Positions 12,201 through 20,663 of a DNA stretch of 21,433 bases are shown piece after piece. The first letter of the stretch is position 1. Each line of letters opens with the position of its first letter. Source of the stretch: Euprymna scolopes. Lineage: Eukaryota > Mollusca > Cephalopoda > Sepiida > Sepiolidae. The notes under the pieces were generated by a model that had not been told where the DNA came from, did no database searches, and worked only from the letters and a program-made list of their open reading frames with translations. Where the stretch lies: assembly GCA_024364805.1 (NCBI GenBank), contig CM044495.1, forward strand, positions 131,522,175-131,543,607, in the 5' to 3' direction. The translations under genes and the position numbers were made by a program.

Positions 12201-14630
12201 TGGTACCAAGTGTGTGTCGACTGCCCCGACAATGTAAAGCTAATTGTAACGAACCCTCACGTATGTAAAAACATTGCTTTCAACTACATTCTTGCAGACC
12301 ACGATGATCAAGAGGTCGTTATGTTCAACCGCTGCATGCTCCCGGCTTACTACGGCCTGCTGCGGATTTGCTGCTTACAATCTCGGTCGTTTACCCGTCA
12401 GCTTGCACAACACCAGAACATCCTATGGGCTTTCAAGAATATCTCGCCCTACCCTGCACAGTACACTGCCGCCGTTGAAGAGCTTTTTAAAATGATGAGG
12501 GTGATGGCTATGAAACATCCTGACAGTACGGAAGAAGAGTTGAAAGCGATCAACAACTTTCGGCGGACGACGATACAGATGTATCTGCAGCATCTGGATG
12601 CCCGTTCTGGCTGGCAGACGCTTATCAATAGTTTTAAGATTCTGGTCGACAGCACTGATGACCGTTTGCTGATAATTTATCAGCAAGGACTGCAAATGAT
12701 AACCGAAGCCTTTTTTACTCTTCACGTCATGTACCATGAAGCAACTGCATGCCATGTGACTGGTGATATTGTTGACCTGATGACCCTGCTGCTGCCTGTC
12801 CTCAAAGTTGCCAGGCATTACCTGGAACGGAAGAATCCAACAACCCTGCACGTCAAAGAATGCATCTTCAACTGGAACGAGCGCGCAGAATTTGTACGGA
12901 AACTCCTCACTTTACTTAATTCTTACACTCCACCAGAAATCCGACAAAGTTGCTTTGAGGTTCTTAAAGAAATGGTACTTACTTTCCAAAAAGATATTAT
13001 TCTGACAATAGTCACGATTCTACGAGATTCTCACAAAGCATTTCAGGACTCCAACCTTGTCGTCTCTATGGGCCCTTATTTCCCACGGAGGGGTCAGAAA
13101 CCAATTTGTTCCAAATCGAATGTCCGACCCCCTCGACCTCAATTTCAAATGTTTTTGCTCTCAAATCAGCTTGAAGCTACCCGCGGTGTTGACGAAGCCT
13201 ACGATGCTGCTCTTTCGGATTTTTTCACACCATATCACTTATTCATTGACCTGTTATGCCGAGTTGCCGTTAACCAACACAACCTGACAAAGGATTTGAT
13301 CAATCTGAGTGCGATGGTTGCTTACGAGGGTGTACCTCTGCATTCACTGTATTTTGCAAAACTCTGGAATGAGATTTACCATTTGGAGCAGTTCGATAAG
13401 AGCTGCATCAAATTGTTGTGCAACAGTTATTACTTTATCGAGTACGTGAATGCAGTGTTGTTAGACGAACGTATGTCTCTGAACAGTCCAATCATCTATC
13501 AGTTCTTTTGCAATTTTTTCCCCAAAGTCCATCAGCAGGTGTTGAACGACCCTGGCCAGAGTCTGCTGGACAGTCTTGTGGCATCCATTACTGCTGAAAA
13601 GTCCGCCACCGAAAATGTCAAAACCGACACGGAACTGTTTGCGATTTGCCAGCGTATTAATGGTGACCTCCGTGCGATGCTGCTGATATTCTCCGTGCAG
13701 CCACCGAAGCAGCTGAGCAGCCTGCTCACTGACAGCCTACAGCACATCCACAAGGTGTGCTGTGAATATCAGCAACGACAGAAGGCGGAGACGGGGAAGC
13801 CAACGTGTGACGAACCTCCCTGCTCCCCATCCTCTTCCTCATCCCCAGCCAACACGCCGACTGCCGGTACGTCATCAGGCGCCACTACCACCACCAACAC
13901 TACCAACACTCTCACCACTACCACTTCTACTACCACCACCACTGCATCCACCGCTAGTAGTGTTGATAGCACCTGTACTGCTACTACTACATCTACGATC
14001 CCTACCACTTCTTTAATGACTACTACTACGTCACCAGAATCGCCCATGGACACTCTGGCTGCAAATACTAACATCGCCATGGTTACCAGCAACGTAGCTG
14101 ACGCTGATCTTGTTGAGGGCCAGGTTCCCACGTTGCAATCTCCAGAAAAGATTGCGGCCTCCTCGGAGCAGTCGGAAAGTGCACAAATTGAAGACTCTTT
14201 AGAAACTCCGTCAAAGCGTCGCCGTCTCAGTGAGAATGAAATGGTGGATACTGTAAATACTGACGATACATCCACGGGATTTCAGATGAGCACTGTTTCC
14301 CCTACATCTGATAGTGGTGATTGTGGCAACGAAGCTGGCGGTCCCAGTAGTGGTGGTAGCAGCAGCAGTAGCAGTCATATTCTTTCGTCTGAGGCCAAAG
14401 AACATCAGGAATTGTCGAAGGGCAGCCAGCCGAGCCCCAGCACGGAGTTGGCTCCCGATGTCACGGTGTCGGCATCAACCTCTCCATCCTCCGCAACAGC
14501 GACAACTAGTAATTCTGCAGCAGGAACGTCGACGGCTATCAGTCGTTCACTTCACCGAGAAAAGCCAAATTTCATTGATACAGTTATTAAGCACATTGAA
14601 CATTTGTATGGATTTCTAGGACGAAAGTAA
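3246..14630 (+). CDS. USP34: Ubiquitin carboxyl-terminal hydrolase 34 (USP34/puf ortholog), single exon
   Basis: A 3794-residue cysteine protease (human USP34 is about 3546) that removes ubiquitin from targets; the vertebrate enzyme acts in Wnt/beta-catenin signalling through axin and in the DNA-damage response. Start: ATG 3246 is the first ATG after the in-frame stop at 3198; it has A at -3 and gives MCDVC, matching human MCENC. Order seen: CxxC pairs C2/C5 and C47/C50; acidic linker about 83-139; helical ARM-like region to about 440; disordered acidic/Ser-rich region about 467-1010 with the conserved SEKNMADFDGEE near 955; helical region; ubiquitin-like domain about 1388-1493; basic PRKKMKRQK at 1731-1739; USP domain about 2066-2415 with Cys box NLGATCYM (C2076), CSKC (C2235/C2238), His box GGHYYSF (H2340) and FNDAEV (D2364); long conserved helical C-terminal region (DNMQFLQDKNIFEHTYFGFM onward); Thr/Ser-rich tail about 3526-3598; conserved basic TPSKRRRLSENE near 3660. 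No introns, stops or frameshifts: the similarity, recalled from the human protein, is continuous. A functional retrocopy is the main alternative to a native intron-less gene. Confidence 0.96.
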   Translation: MCDVCSGLLSLFESHDDRLHSGGGLRLGKNEILSVIQYVNVWPQKQCMCCYKEFKNFERFNNIVQIMLTVAIRHIQTLPKDYSKEKKEQENEKDQEDDPAAPENSDDNNKDKVSPEDSKPDEVDQTETEEEQEETDEVWTMKERDQLFQLVTKVFLMNFPSYVAYKHVVHSSLEELSQQETRALNNYCEISDSEVPLYLLRNVCFFCDSNGVQALQQCFEKATPDTLPFTVAHTLINIIANLRLWMNIATVMQYIVPLRTAVIRYMCKLSDKDLRMAGTRNMTDLMWAAVKEPLDTHFTYDKEGLDLAFKYFTCSTLTIRLAGIAQINRQIDLYNECCNNDTLVDAENVGNLLAKWLLENKIIEHIFGPNLHVEIIKQSQIILNILAVEGKITNEHIDCIWAASQLKHCSKQVYDILIPRIKNLDLLLVQHLSKLVSSLDPSAHTESTLYLASALLKCIWSTCATSQSHVAAVHHQQPADQPQAIGPVLEQDDEEDIEHGKAVKPDMSSSESLQLSEVENDKVTDTHTGKRVGLADVKNDQSPTDDPQKDSSKIDSKIVSSRQQSGMHSKKHSSNHCHKMSGKGPKQFSGNSENSDESDLEDNAQLSNLAKEFVSPRQVGGGSSGSESDVECSESSAGEGQICAALKHGIQKRRGVKRQPVPLKCQPRTSRGRNSQTYRDTGQGTCSDEDEDDDEEEEEEEEEEEEEEEVEEEEEEEEEDMESEYEESDEDMLKHDKMVHVKHPCHGESEDSSDFEANESRQAKLMHGAKLHYESQHGLQEHRVQQQGLLKQACLVFQRQGKKHYRIRPGLQRSENSSRLQGIRTGAVSLEARDDSDGVAATHCKELDVGPKGDKKMTISDAGNLSQDSQDSHDSEARPSTSANHDSADSSIQGVASSQSAQEFENRGEEAEMFDCANYIQHIQAHPHGHIQSDYIEDILSPEGSCHSSRMSTKSEKNMADFDGEEVLSDEELAQINAHSHFNAHQMQQHLASMASMYHTHMPHVIHPRPSQKEVPVLSCTNFTFDDVCKKGNTLLWDLVQDDTACLLPDGLVVEAEKDLYTLVCYSPDRRIKIKFIEACIENVAAHKSVVVSLRLLPKIFSSFPQYRSGSDNHAVTMWAEKELDMMSHFFNDLVHYTENHKSTSQKTHSLYSHKEQIKVRLQFLTGVFSAPGSPESFRLSLEQVDNLWACLATDPDCSDECLSWFFNQAKSKDHHHAMCLDTFKHIFLEKMPQLKPESMSMIGLNLFQQLSHLARIANASLDTPLSEDQVCGMDQLWQIALRALNTDVSITAIQFLNNYYINYGNGHLEKEEEFIWRCMDSLLTASQNVEENPDMNLLVIQRGLILLKNHLEGFRKRYAYHLRNWHIDGRGIVSHLRNVQEKQSSPIRILLQPAGISEKTPLDMLSTDLIAELRAEVARWWEALQKQQQLQRQQSSGNHGNSMLSPILGAMLGDGPIRMITLGQELTVDNDEKTLSEMQFKDLQLVFVSVGASRPQRKMDGTLPSSCLPSPSPEHLPMMILLQDPNFERLLTLLEQLSNLSFQTADLENKERWNLQSKAKIFSRRVWELLMLLPTSPEMLDGFKSIMPSNPSEQPEQPEDTIDWSRLLDPQRPHRLMYSLQIVESLSKNPRSKKKSASQSSSCDTDSEMSVEGQEMPEEIWTKQFVSKGGLSHLVNIFKSGTLQAKGGETWNQWNQECLAYLLRLITQFSVERSDAEAGHDDVFENYEIPRKKMKRQKSNCDKIVVPRLNQTIMSMLNVSTDLQIIMQILFDAAIPIETSLCNTGTWGRPEVVHYALNFLVSWAYSCDELKNEFCLTANFNTWLKRLTLEAPEPCVRKEVCTGLYQLCLGKTSENRSGYAFLLPILSSMLSFLQEALLIKPQLNDAYLQEEKKETYGPGCRDYFWLVCRFVDNISRDDATNNSDSPVNLDTLCKEVANLIISRSFFETRHGYEEDDALIGLLNLCTAILKHDPPFKTSEKGRVFLEDIFWCLFALPSPCNRSLPKCKSQASRAAAYDLLVEMVKASVDNYAILHEKMMKQHSKDSHTPYPWDYWPHEDGRSKCGYVGLTNLGATCYMATCMQHLYMIPQARQSVLQAKCTEQTKHESTLIELQKIFAYLQESERKAYNPKSFCKTYTMDKQPLNTGEQKDMTEFFTDLITKLEEMSTDMKKLVKSLFGGVLTNNVVSLDCPHVSRTVEEFYTVRCQVTDMKNLYDSLDEVTVKDMLEGDNMYTCSKCQKKVRAEKRACFRKLPKILCFNTMRYTFNMVTMMKEKVNTHFSFPLCLDMSQYMEVNLMGADKLQDDDEKGGNNFTDDDESECYEYELIGVTVHTGTADGGHYYSFIRDRINQSKTGQDKWYLFNDAEVKPFDPSQIAAECFGGEMTSKTYDSVTDKFMDFSFEKTNSAYMLFYERCSPKKKEVPIDEDDSTSEPPQKFNFDLSKELADWIWQDNMQFLQDKNIFEHTYFGFMLQLCGYIQTTLPRDDPRKVPLMAAQLSASFVLETHIHAKEKPTMLQWIELLTKQFNSCQAACEWFLEHMSECDWWPQQILIKCPNQMVRQMFQRLLVHVITQLKSVRYDLLPSVNSTEEVLDSNALSNRTCATKFIKRMLSILEHGVRPHSKHLTEYFSFLLEFAKMGDEECFFLININAISTIVNFYMGQKAQENYVEILSDDEEEDDVIAMPEDKHRPLALDKMIALIAQLVERSRGEDNQLRLSEKDYNSVIGGKNFPFLYNQIKDHINVRQTCNLIFSLCRWNDSLATAIVQMLFNAVKKLNAEQAQPFFKLMSYLVEFIGGPPGMPPFMQYILQRFWELTECCPHQCLEWLSTQVTRNKIANAWVLQQMDNWVEAHLIAHNNVRVRNAASFLLVSLVPNLNFRQAFRTARSILSPHKELLLSSDALAVLHQIYEHLLSLVSRARLYVDPQAHGTSKLVCYFAVMTYCLISKKEKLMFSRYFADLWQLFQPKLSEPQISMHHNKQAMLLFWYQVCVDCPDNVKLIVTNPHVCKNIAFNYILADHDDQEVVMFNRCMLPAYYGLLRICCLQSRSFTRQLAQHQNILWAFKNISPYPAQYTAAVEELFKMMRVMAMKHPDSTEEELKAINNFRRTTIQMYLQHLDARSGWQTLINSFKILVDSTDDRLLIIYQQGLQMITEAFFTLHVMYHEATACHVTGDIVDLMTLLLPVLKVARHYLERKNPTTLHVKECIFNWNERAEFVRKLLTLLNSYTPPEIRQSCFEVLKEMVLTFQKDIILTIVTILRDSHKAFQDSNLVVSMGPYFPRRGQKPICSKSNVRPPRPQFQMFLLSNQLEATRGVDEAYDAALSDFFTPYHLFIDLLCRVAVNQHNLTKDLINLSAMVAYEGVPLHSLYFAKLWNEIYHLEQFDKSCIKLLCNSYYFIEYVNAVLLDERMSLNSPIIYQFFCNFFPKVHQQVLNDPGQSLLDSLVASITAEKSATENVKTDTELFAICQRINGDLRAMLLIFSVQPPKQLSSLLTDSLQHIHKVCCEYQQRQKAETGKPTCDEPPCSPSSSSSPANTPTAGTSSGATTTTNTTNTLTTTTSTTTTTASTASSVDSTCTATTTSTIPTTSLMTTTTSPESPMDTLAANTNIAMVTSNVADADLVEGQVPTLQSPEKIAASSEQSESAQIEDSLETPSKRRRLSENEMVDTVNTDDTSTGFQMSTVSPTSDSGDCGNEAGGPSSGGSSSSSSHILSSEAKEHQELSKGSQPSPSTELAPDVTVSASTSPSSATATTSNSAAGTSTAISRSLHREKPNFIDTVIKHIEHLYGFLGRK
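5328..5404 (+). repeat. GAA/GAG purine tract coding for poly-Glu
   Basis: Two runs of pure purine, 5328-5373 and 5376-5404, are separated only by TT. They encode an almost unbroken glutamate stretch (residues about 695-720) in the disordered linker of USP34. GAA and GAG codons are mixed, which slows slippage and suggests selection for the acidic protein run and not a fresh expansion. In human USP34 the same linker carries a poly-histidine run instead (recalled), so the low-complexity content of this linker differs by lineage. Confidence 0.85.
13821..14040 (+). repeat. Ser/Thr-rich low-complexity coding tract
   Basis: This part of the USP34 frame is built from ACC, ACT and AGC/TCC codons and encodes a serine run followed by long threonine runs (TTTTNTTN, TTTTSTTTTT) at residues about 3526-3598. 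It is the tail just before the conserved KRRR motif. Human USP34 has a disordered but not threonine-rich tail here, as far as I recall. The antisense frame reads as poly-valine and is an artefact of the repeat. Confidence 0.8.
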
Positions 14631-15260
14631 GATGTACTGTGAAATTGATAGAATTCTGTCTTGTTCTATCTGTAATTGATTTGATTAAATCAAATTAATT
14701 AACCTCTCTTTCAATTCTGCTACTCTTAAAACAAGTTTTCTATCTCTGTCTCCCCTTTCTACCTTCTTTACTAAAATACCTGTTATCATCTGCTAATTTT
14801 GAAGAAAAGTTTGTTTCATATCTTTTTTTTTCTTTTTTTTTTTTTTTTTTTCTTACATTATTATTGGGGGGGGGGCATTTTTTTACATTATTATTTTTTG
14901 TTACTTTTTGCTTTACATTTTTTTTACATTAGTTTTTTTTTTTTTTTTTTTAATTTTTTTTTGCATTTTTAAGAACTTTTATTGCCTCATCTTCCTCATC
15001 TGCTTCTCCATTCTGCTACTGTCTCATGACGCAAACAAAAACTGAACAAAGCTTTGTATCCTCATACTTCCATTCTGTCTAGCAACCCGCCTCCCCTTCA
15101 TTGATATAAATGATCCTGTGCTAATTTGACAAACTGTAATTCATTTTTGGTTCATTCTAACGTTCTCTTTTTGATACGATCATTGCTGTGTTCTGCTGAA
15201 AATTTCTAGCGACGACTTGTAAGTTATTTACTAACCTGCTGGACATTTACTTAAAATGAT

Positions 15261-15266
15261 AATAAA
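15261..15266 (+). terminator. Candidate poly(A) signal AATAAA
   Basis: Canonical AATAAA about 630 bases after the USP34 stop codon, followed at about 15282-15290 by the GT-rich AGATGTGTGA that could serve as a downstream element. In DNA this AT-rich the hexamer also arises by chance, so use of this site is uncertain. Confidence 0.35.
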
Positions 15267-15690
15267 TGATATAAATATTATTAGATGTGTGAATATATCA
15301 ATTCATTGAGAAAATACTCTTGACAAAAGAAAATTCAAACATCTTGTGTTAAGATAAACTTTTTTTGCTTTTAAATATTTGTGGAGACCCTTTTGCTTTT
15401 TAAAATTATTATTGATATTTATTTTTCATTTAAAACTATTTCATTTCAGCATAGAAAAAAAGGATTTATGTTGCATTATGTACCTATGAAAGTTAATTTT
15501 GGAAGGAATGAGTTGAGTGTGTTTGCTTTAAATATAATCGTGAAAAATGTAAATTAAAACATTTTAAAATCACAACAATTCTTATTTAAGAATGCTTTTT
15601 TTATATTGTTGGATTCTTAAATGTATTAATATAGGCAGCTTTAAAATATTGTACAACTAAAAAAAAAAAAAATTTAATTTCTTACTATAA

Positions 15691-15732
15691 AATAAAGAAA
15701 ATCATTGTCCTTTTTGTAGGAAATGTAATAAA
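15691..15732 (+). terminator. Paired candidate poly(A) signals
   Basis: AATAAA occurs at 15691-15696 and again at 15727-15732, with the T/G-rich TCCTTTTTGTAGG between them. Two hexamers with a U/GU-rich element in this spacing make a plausible main cleavage region for a 3' UTR of about 1.1 kb. Chance matches are still likely in such AT-rich sequence. Confidence 0.4.
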
Positions 15733-15953
15733 AGAATTTGAATCTTAAAGTAATTCTTCCCCACCTCCATCTTTTTTTAAATTTGAAAGTAAAATTATTT
15801 CCTGAAAATTCTAAGTCCAAAATTTCATTCTGGTAAATATAATTGTATAGTTACAGCAATTTTTTTTCTCAGATAAAAAACAAGCAATGCTTGTTAAATT
15901 GCAGTTATTTTTGTTTGTTTTTTTTTTTTTTGTTTTTTTAAAGAATATGCAAG

Positions 15954-16407
15954 AAAAATAGGTTCCTGTCCAGAATTACCCTGTATATAAAAAAAAACAA
16001 AAGTAAAGAAAAATCTTTGATATACAATACTCGTAATGAAACATACATATCTTATTAAAAAAAATCATGTCAATTGATCAAGTTTTATTTTTAAGTGACT
16101 AAAAGGAATTTGTATGTATTACAAAAAAATTAGCAAATAGAAATTTGTAGACATAATATAAATCTAGTAAGTATGAATTATTGAATTGTCTCTCTTGTTT
16201 AAGATATTTTTTTCAGGATGGCGGATGAGATGGTCACTCCTTGGATATTCATAAAATTTGATTTTCTTATTTAAAAATAAAACTACTTGATCAATTTATG
16301 TGATTTTTGGAATATATTTTCATTTTGTCATGGGTACATATATCATACAGATTTTTCTTTATTTTTATTTTGTAATATAGGGGTAATTCTGGACAAGAAC
16401 CCCCAAA
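15954..16407. mobile_element. Fold-back MITE-like element with long inverted repeats
   Basis: GGTTCCTGTCCAGAATTACC at 15961-15980 is matched in reverse at about 16382-16402 (GGTAATTCTGGACAAGAACC). The similarity continues inward for roughly 130 bp: TAAAGAAAAATCT, then AATTGATCAAGT followed by TTTTATTTTTAA, occur in both arms in opposite orientation (left at about 16003-16095, right at about 16264-16364). ATGCAAG flanks the element on both sides (15947-15953 and 16408-16414), a possible 7-bp target-site duplication, although the outermost 6-7 bases of the ends do not pair well. There is no coding frame. It is non-autonomous and I do not recognise the family. Confidence 0.65.
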
Positions 16408-16414
16408 ATGCAAG

Positions 16415-17511
16415 CTTAGAACTACAAAAATGAAAATTAATAAAATTACTGAGGATGCACAAACATCAAGATTCTCATGCTTTTACATGTTGCATCAGAG
16501 TACAAAAATCTTGTTTGAACATTTTAAAGATTGTTTATGCACGATTCTCACATTGATTTACTTAAACTGAAATATTTCTGCTAGAATTTTGATCATCAAA
16601 GTATTTTTTTTCTTTCAGTTTTCAAATCCTTATGATGTAATGCTATTTTCTTTTGAGGAAATATACCTAAAACTATTTTGCTTGTCTACATTTAAATCAA
16701 GTCACTTCATCAATTTTTTCATCTTTATGAGCACAAGTTATTTCTAAAATGTTAAACACATTTTAAAGACATAGATTACAAGCACATTCGATGAGAATTA
16801 GCAATTTTATAATTGATTAATCTAATTGAATATAATTGTTGAATTCTAAAATTTTGGTGGAAATCTATTCAATAGACATGCCGGAAGTCATAATAATTAC
16901 CTCCCTTGCATTGAATTTAAAAAAAAACAAACTTTTTTTTTAAGTTATTTTTAATAATATTATTTATCTTGAGTAATTTGAATGAACTGTAAAAAAAGAA
17001 AGAAAAAGACATTGTATGTATGATTAGTAGACAAAAAGCTCTTTCATAATTTTGTTCAGGTTTTTCTCAGAAATGTATACTTGGTAAATTTTTTTTTTTT
17101 TTTTATTGTAGATGATAAAGCAATTATTTCAATTATATTTTCTTTAATGTTGCACACAGCCTATAATTCAGTCACTCCAGTTAAACTTTCCACTGGGGAA
17201 GATCTTATTGACCAAAATGTAGTCTTTAAAAAGCATTAAAGGAAATATAATAGAATTTTTTTTTCTTTTAAAAATATTCATGAACTGTTGGATATTTGGT
17301 CCAATATCTTATATAATAGTACTATAAAAATATGTGTATGGCAAGTAAGCTACACAATCTGTAAGAAATCATCATTTATAATTTAAAAAATTAGGTACAT
17401 ATGCATAACATGAAAAATAACTTCTCAAAATTATAATTGAGTAAATGCAAGAGGTTTATATCCTTTCAGATAGGGCTTTATAACAATAAATGTGAATTAT
17501 CTTGGCACTTA
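16415..17511. other. AT-rich DNA, no gene seen
   Basis: No coding frame or RNA gene is visible. At 16895-16910 the minus strand reads TGCAAGGGAGGTAATT, a motif I recall as frequent in mollusc untranslated regions and small repeats. A T17-type run sits near 17087-17104. Whether this belongs to an extended USP34 3' UTR or is intergenic cannot be told. Confidence 0.45.
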
Positions 17512-17652
17512 ACTGCAGTTTCACTGATCGTCTAGTCAATCATCCAAAGTGCATCAAAAAACTTAAATAGAAATGTAATTTGTATTTAAATGCATAAAAA
17601 CGATCAGGAATTGATGTACTTCTGATGATTGGATGAGCCATGAAATTGCAGT
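17512..17652. mobile_element. Short palindromic repeat (about 140 bp)
   Basis: The left end has ACTGCAGTTTCA, then CAATCATCCAAAGTGCATCAA at about 17537-17557. The right end carries the inverse: TTGATGTACTTCTGATGATTG at about 17611-17631 and GAAATTGCAGT at 17642-17652. A short AT-rich loop lies between the arms, and CGATCAG/CTGATCG also pair. The structure fits a small solo MITE or a stable hairpin. I see no clear target duplication. Confidence 0.45.
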
Positions 17653-17967
17653 AAATTTAGGTAAGCCATGTTATATATATATATACTAGCTAGCCATTTA
17701 GCATTGCTCAGTCATAAAATGTTTAAATATATTTTAATTTATGCAGATTTCATATTTATGATTATAGTCAATTCTCTATTGATTATTATGTCATATTGTA
17801 TCCAATGTATAGTAGTGCTTTCAAAAGTTTAAAAAAACAAAAAGACTTGGGTGCCATCAGCTAGAATCAAAACCATGTGTACAAATACCACGTTTAGTTG
17901 AATTTCTATTTTGATCCCTTAGCAGCTATTTTTATCATTTGACTTGTCTCATGTCGTTGTATTACCT

Positions 17968-17987
17968 TGCGTCTCAGAGGAGACGCA
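17968..17987. repeat. Perfect GC-rich hairpin
   Basis: TGCGTCTC, loop AGAG, GAGACGCA: an 8-bp perfect stem with a 4-base loop. It stands out because the surrounding kilobase is very AT-rich. The minus strand reads CAAAGTGCGTCTC across one arm; the same 13 bases occur at about 2157-2169 in the 5' flank. Confidence 0.7.
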
Positions 17988-18113
17988 CTTTGAAAAACAT
18001 GGAAACATTCAGGCATGGTGAGTTTTATAAATTAGATTTTTAAAATTCCTACTTCAAAAGTTTAATCACCTGACCAAATCTGCTAACATAGAAATGATTT
18101 GCAATCATAATGA

Positions 18114-18137
18114 ATATATATATATATATATATATAT
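18114..18137. repeat. (AT)12 microsatellite
   Basis: A run of about 24 bases of alternating A and T. It is short beside the TA tract at 18799. Confidence 0.9.
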
Positions 18138-18791
18138 TCCAATGTGATGGAAAATGAAAAAAACAATTATATATTCGTCAACAATTTTCCCTATTTCAAG
18201 CTCGGTTAAGTTGTGCTTTCTTACCTAAATCTGAAACCAAATTGCTTAACATAAAAGCAAGATTATAACAGAAACTGATCTATAATGGATATAAACCACA
18301 ATAACGAAATTTGAAACAATATTCTTGATATAATGATAGGTTTTTTAAAATATTGGAATATAAAATGTGTGGTTTGCATTATTTTGCCAAACACCTGTGT
18401 GTGTATGTATGTATGTATGTATTAGTGTTGGGATGATTAATCAGAATGGGAAAATTTTGTGTCTATTTTCCAATGCCAAAAACGATTCTTTTTGTTTCAT
18501 TTTTATCTTGTTTAAAACTTAAATTTTTGTTTCTGATAGTAATGATAAAATGAAAAATATTTATTGATTTTTAAACTATCAGTAAGACTAAAATCTATAG
18601 ATCGCCCTCACCCAAGTGCATTTTTACGTTTGCAAGAATATGTGCATATATTACATAAGTGTTTATAGTCATCCCCCCCCCAAAAAAAAAAATCTACGGC
18701 TAAATATGTAAAAAATTTAAAAAGATCTGGTAAGTGTATCAGAATTGTGAAAAATATTGGAACCTTCCCATCACTAATGTTTGTGTATGTA

Positions 18792-20155
<1,364 letters not shown>

Positions 20156-20210
20156 TTCTTTTCTTTCTCCCACTTTCTCTCTTTCTCTTCTCCTCCTTCC
20201 CTCTCCTCTC
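20156..20210 (+). repeat. Polypyrimidine tract
   Basis: About 55 bases of C and T with one A at 20172, including 38 uninterrupted pyrimidines at 20173-20210. Such tracts can form triplex DNA or bind PTB-type proteins in RNA. It lies about 70 bases before the distal poly(A) signals. Confidence 0.8.
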
Positions 20211-20276
20211 AAATCATACTGTTGGACGGTAGCTGTTCATTTCACACAAATCTGAAATTTGTAAAGAAAAGTATAA

Positions 20277-20317
20277 AATAAATAAATTTAAAAAAAATAA
20301 TTAAAAAAAAAAAAAAA
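20277..20317 (+). terminator. Overlapping poly(A) signals followed by A15
   Basis: AATAAA occurs at 20277-20282 and 20281-20286, and a run of 15 A follows at 20303-20317, 16 bases after the second hexamer. This is the arrangement of a poly(A) site fixed in DNA, as left by reverse transcription of an mRNA, but A-runs are common here. It could also be an ordinary distal poly(A) site giving a 3' UTR of about 5.7 kb for USP34. Confidence 0.35.
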
Positions 20318-20663
20318 GCAGATCAATCAACAACAAAAAAATTGAACTGGTTTCTGGAAACAAAGAAAATGATTAAAAAAAAAACTGTTGATTTGTAGAC
20401 AAAAAAAAAGAACAAAAAAAACGTTCCAATGCCAATCTCTTTTTTTCCTATTTCTTTTACAATAATTTGTAAAAGACAACCACTTTTAAATTTGTAATAA
20501 AATCTGATTTCTTTTAAATTCCAGTTACAAATGTTTCTCATAAGATTTATTACTTGTTATTCATTTTTAATTTTATTTTTTATCTTCTATATTAACAATT
20601 TTTTTTCTTGTAGTTTTATAACTATTATGAAAGTGCCAATGAAAATACTAGACATTACTCATC
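20318..20663. other. AT-rich DNA, no gene seen
   Basis: Short A- and T-runs only; no coding frame or RNA gene is visible. It ends at TACTCATC (20656-20663), which recurs on the far side of the next element. Confidence 0.5.

Larger units (their letters stand above)
14631..15953 (+). other. Proximal 3' UTR / downstream AT-rich DNA
   Basis: The region follows directly after the USP34 TAA stop (14628-14630). It holds long T tracts (14822-14851 and about 14931-14968), a G10 run at 14866-14875 between two copies of TTACATTATTATT, and an A-tract near 15660. No coding frame is credible. Candidate poly(A) signals at 15261, 15691 and 15727 would give 3' UTRs of about 0.65-1.1 kb. Confidence 0.6.

Noticed and set aside
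13769-14275. 168-residue minus-strand frame
   Set aside because: It is the antisense of the ACC/ACT-rich USP34 tail and reads as poly-valine; it has no recognisable domain.
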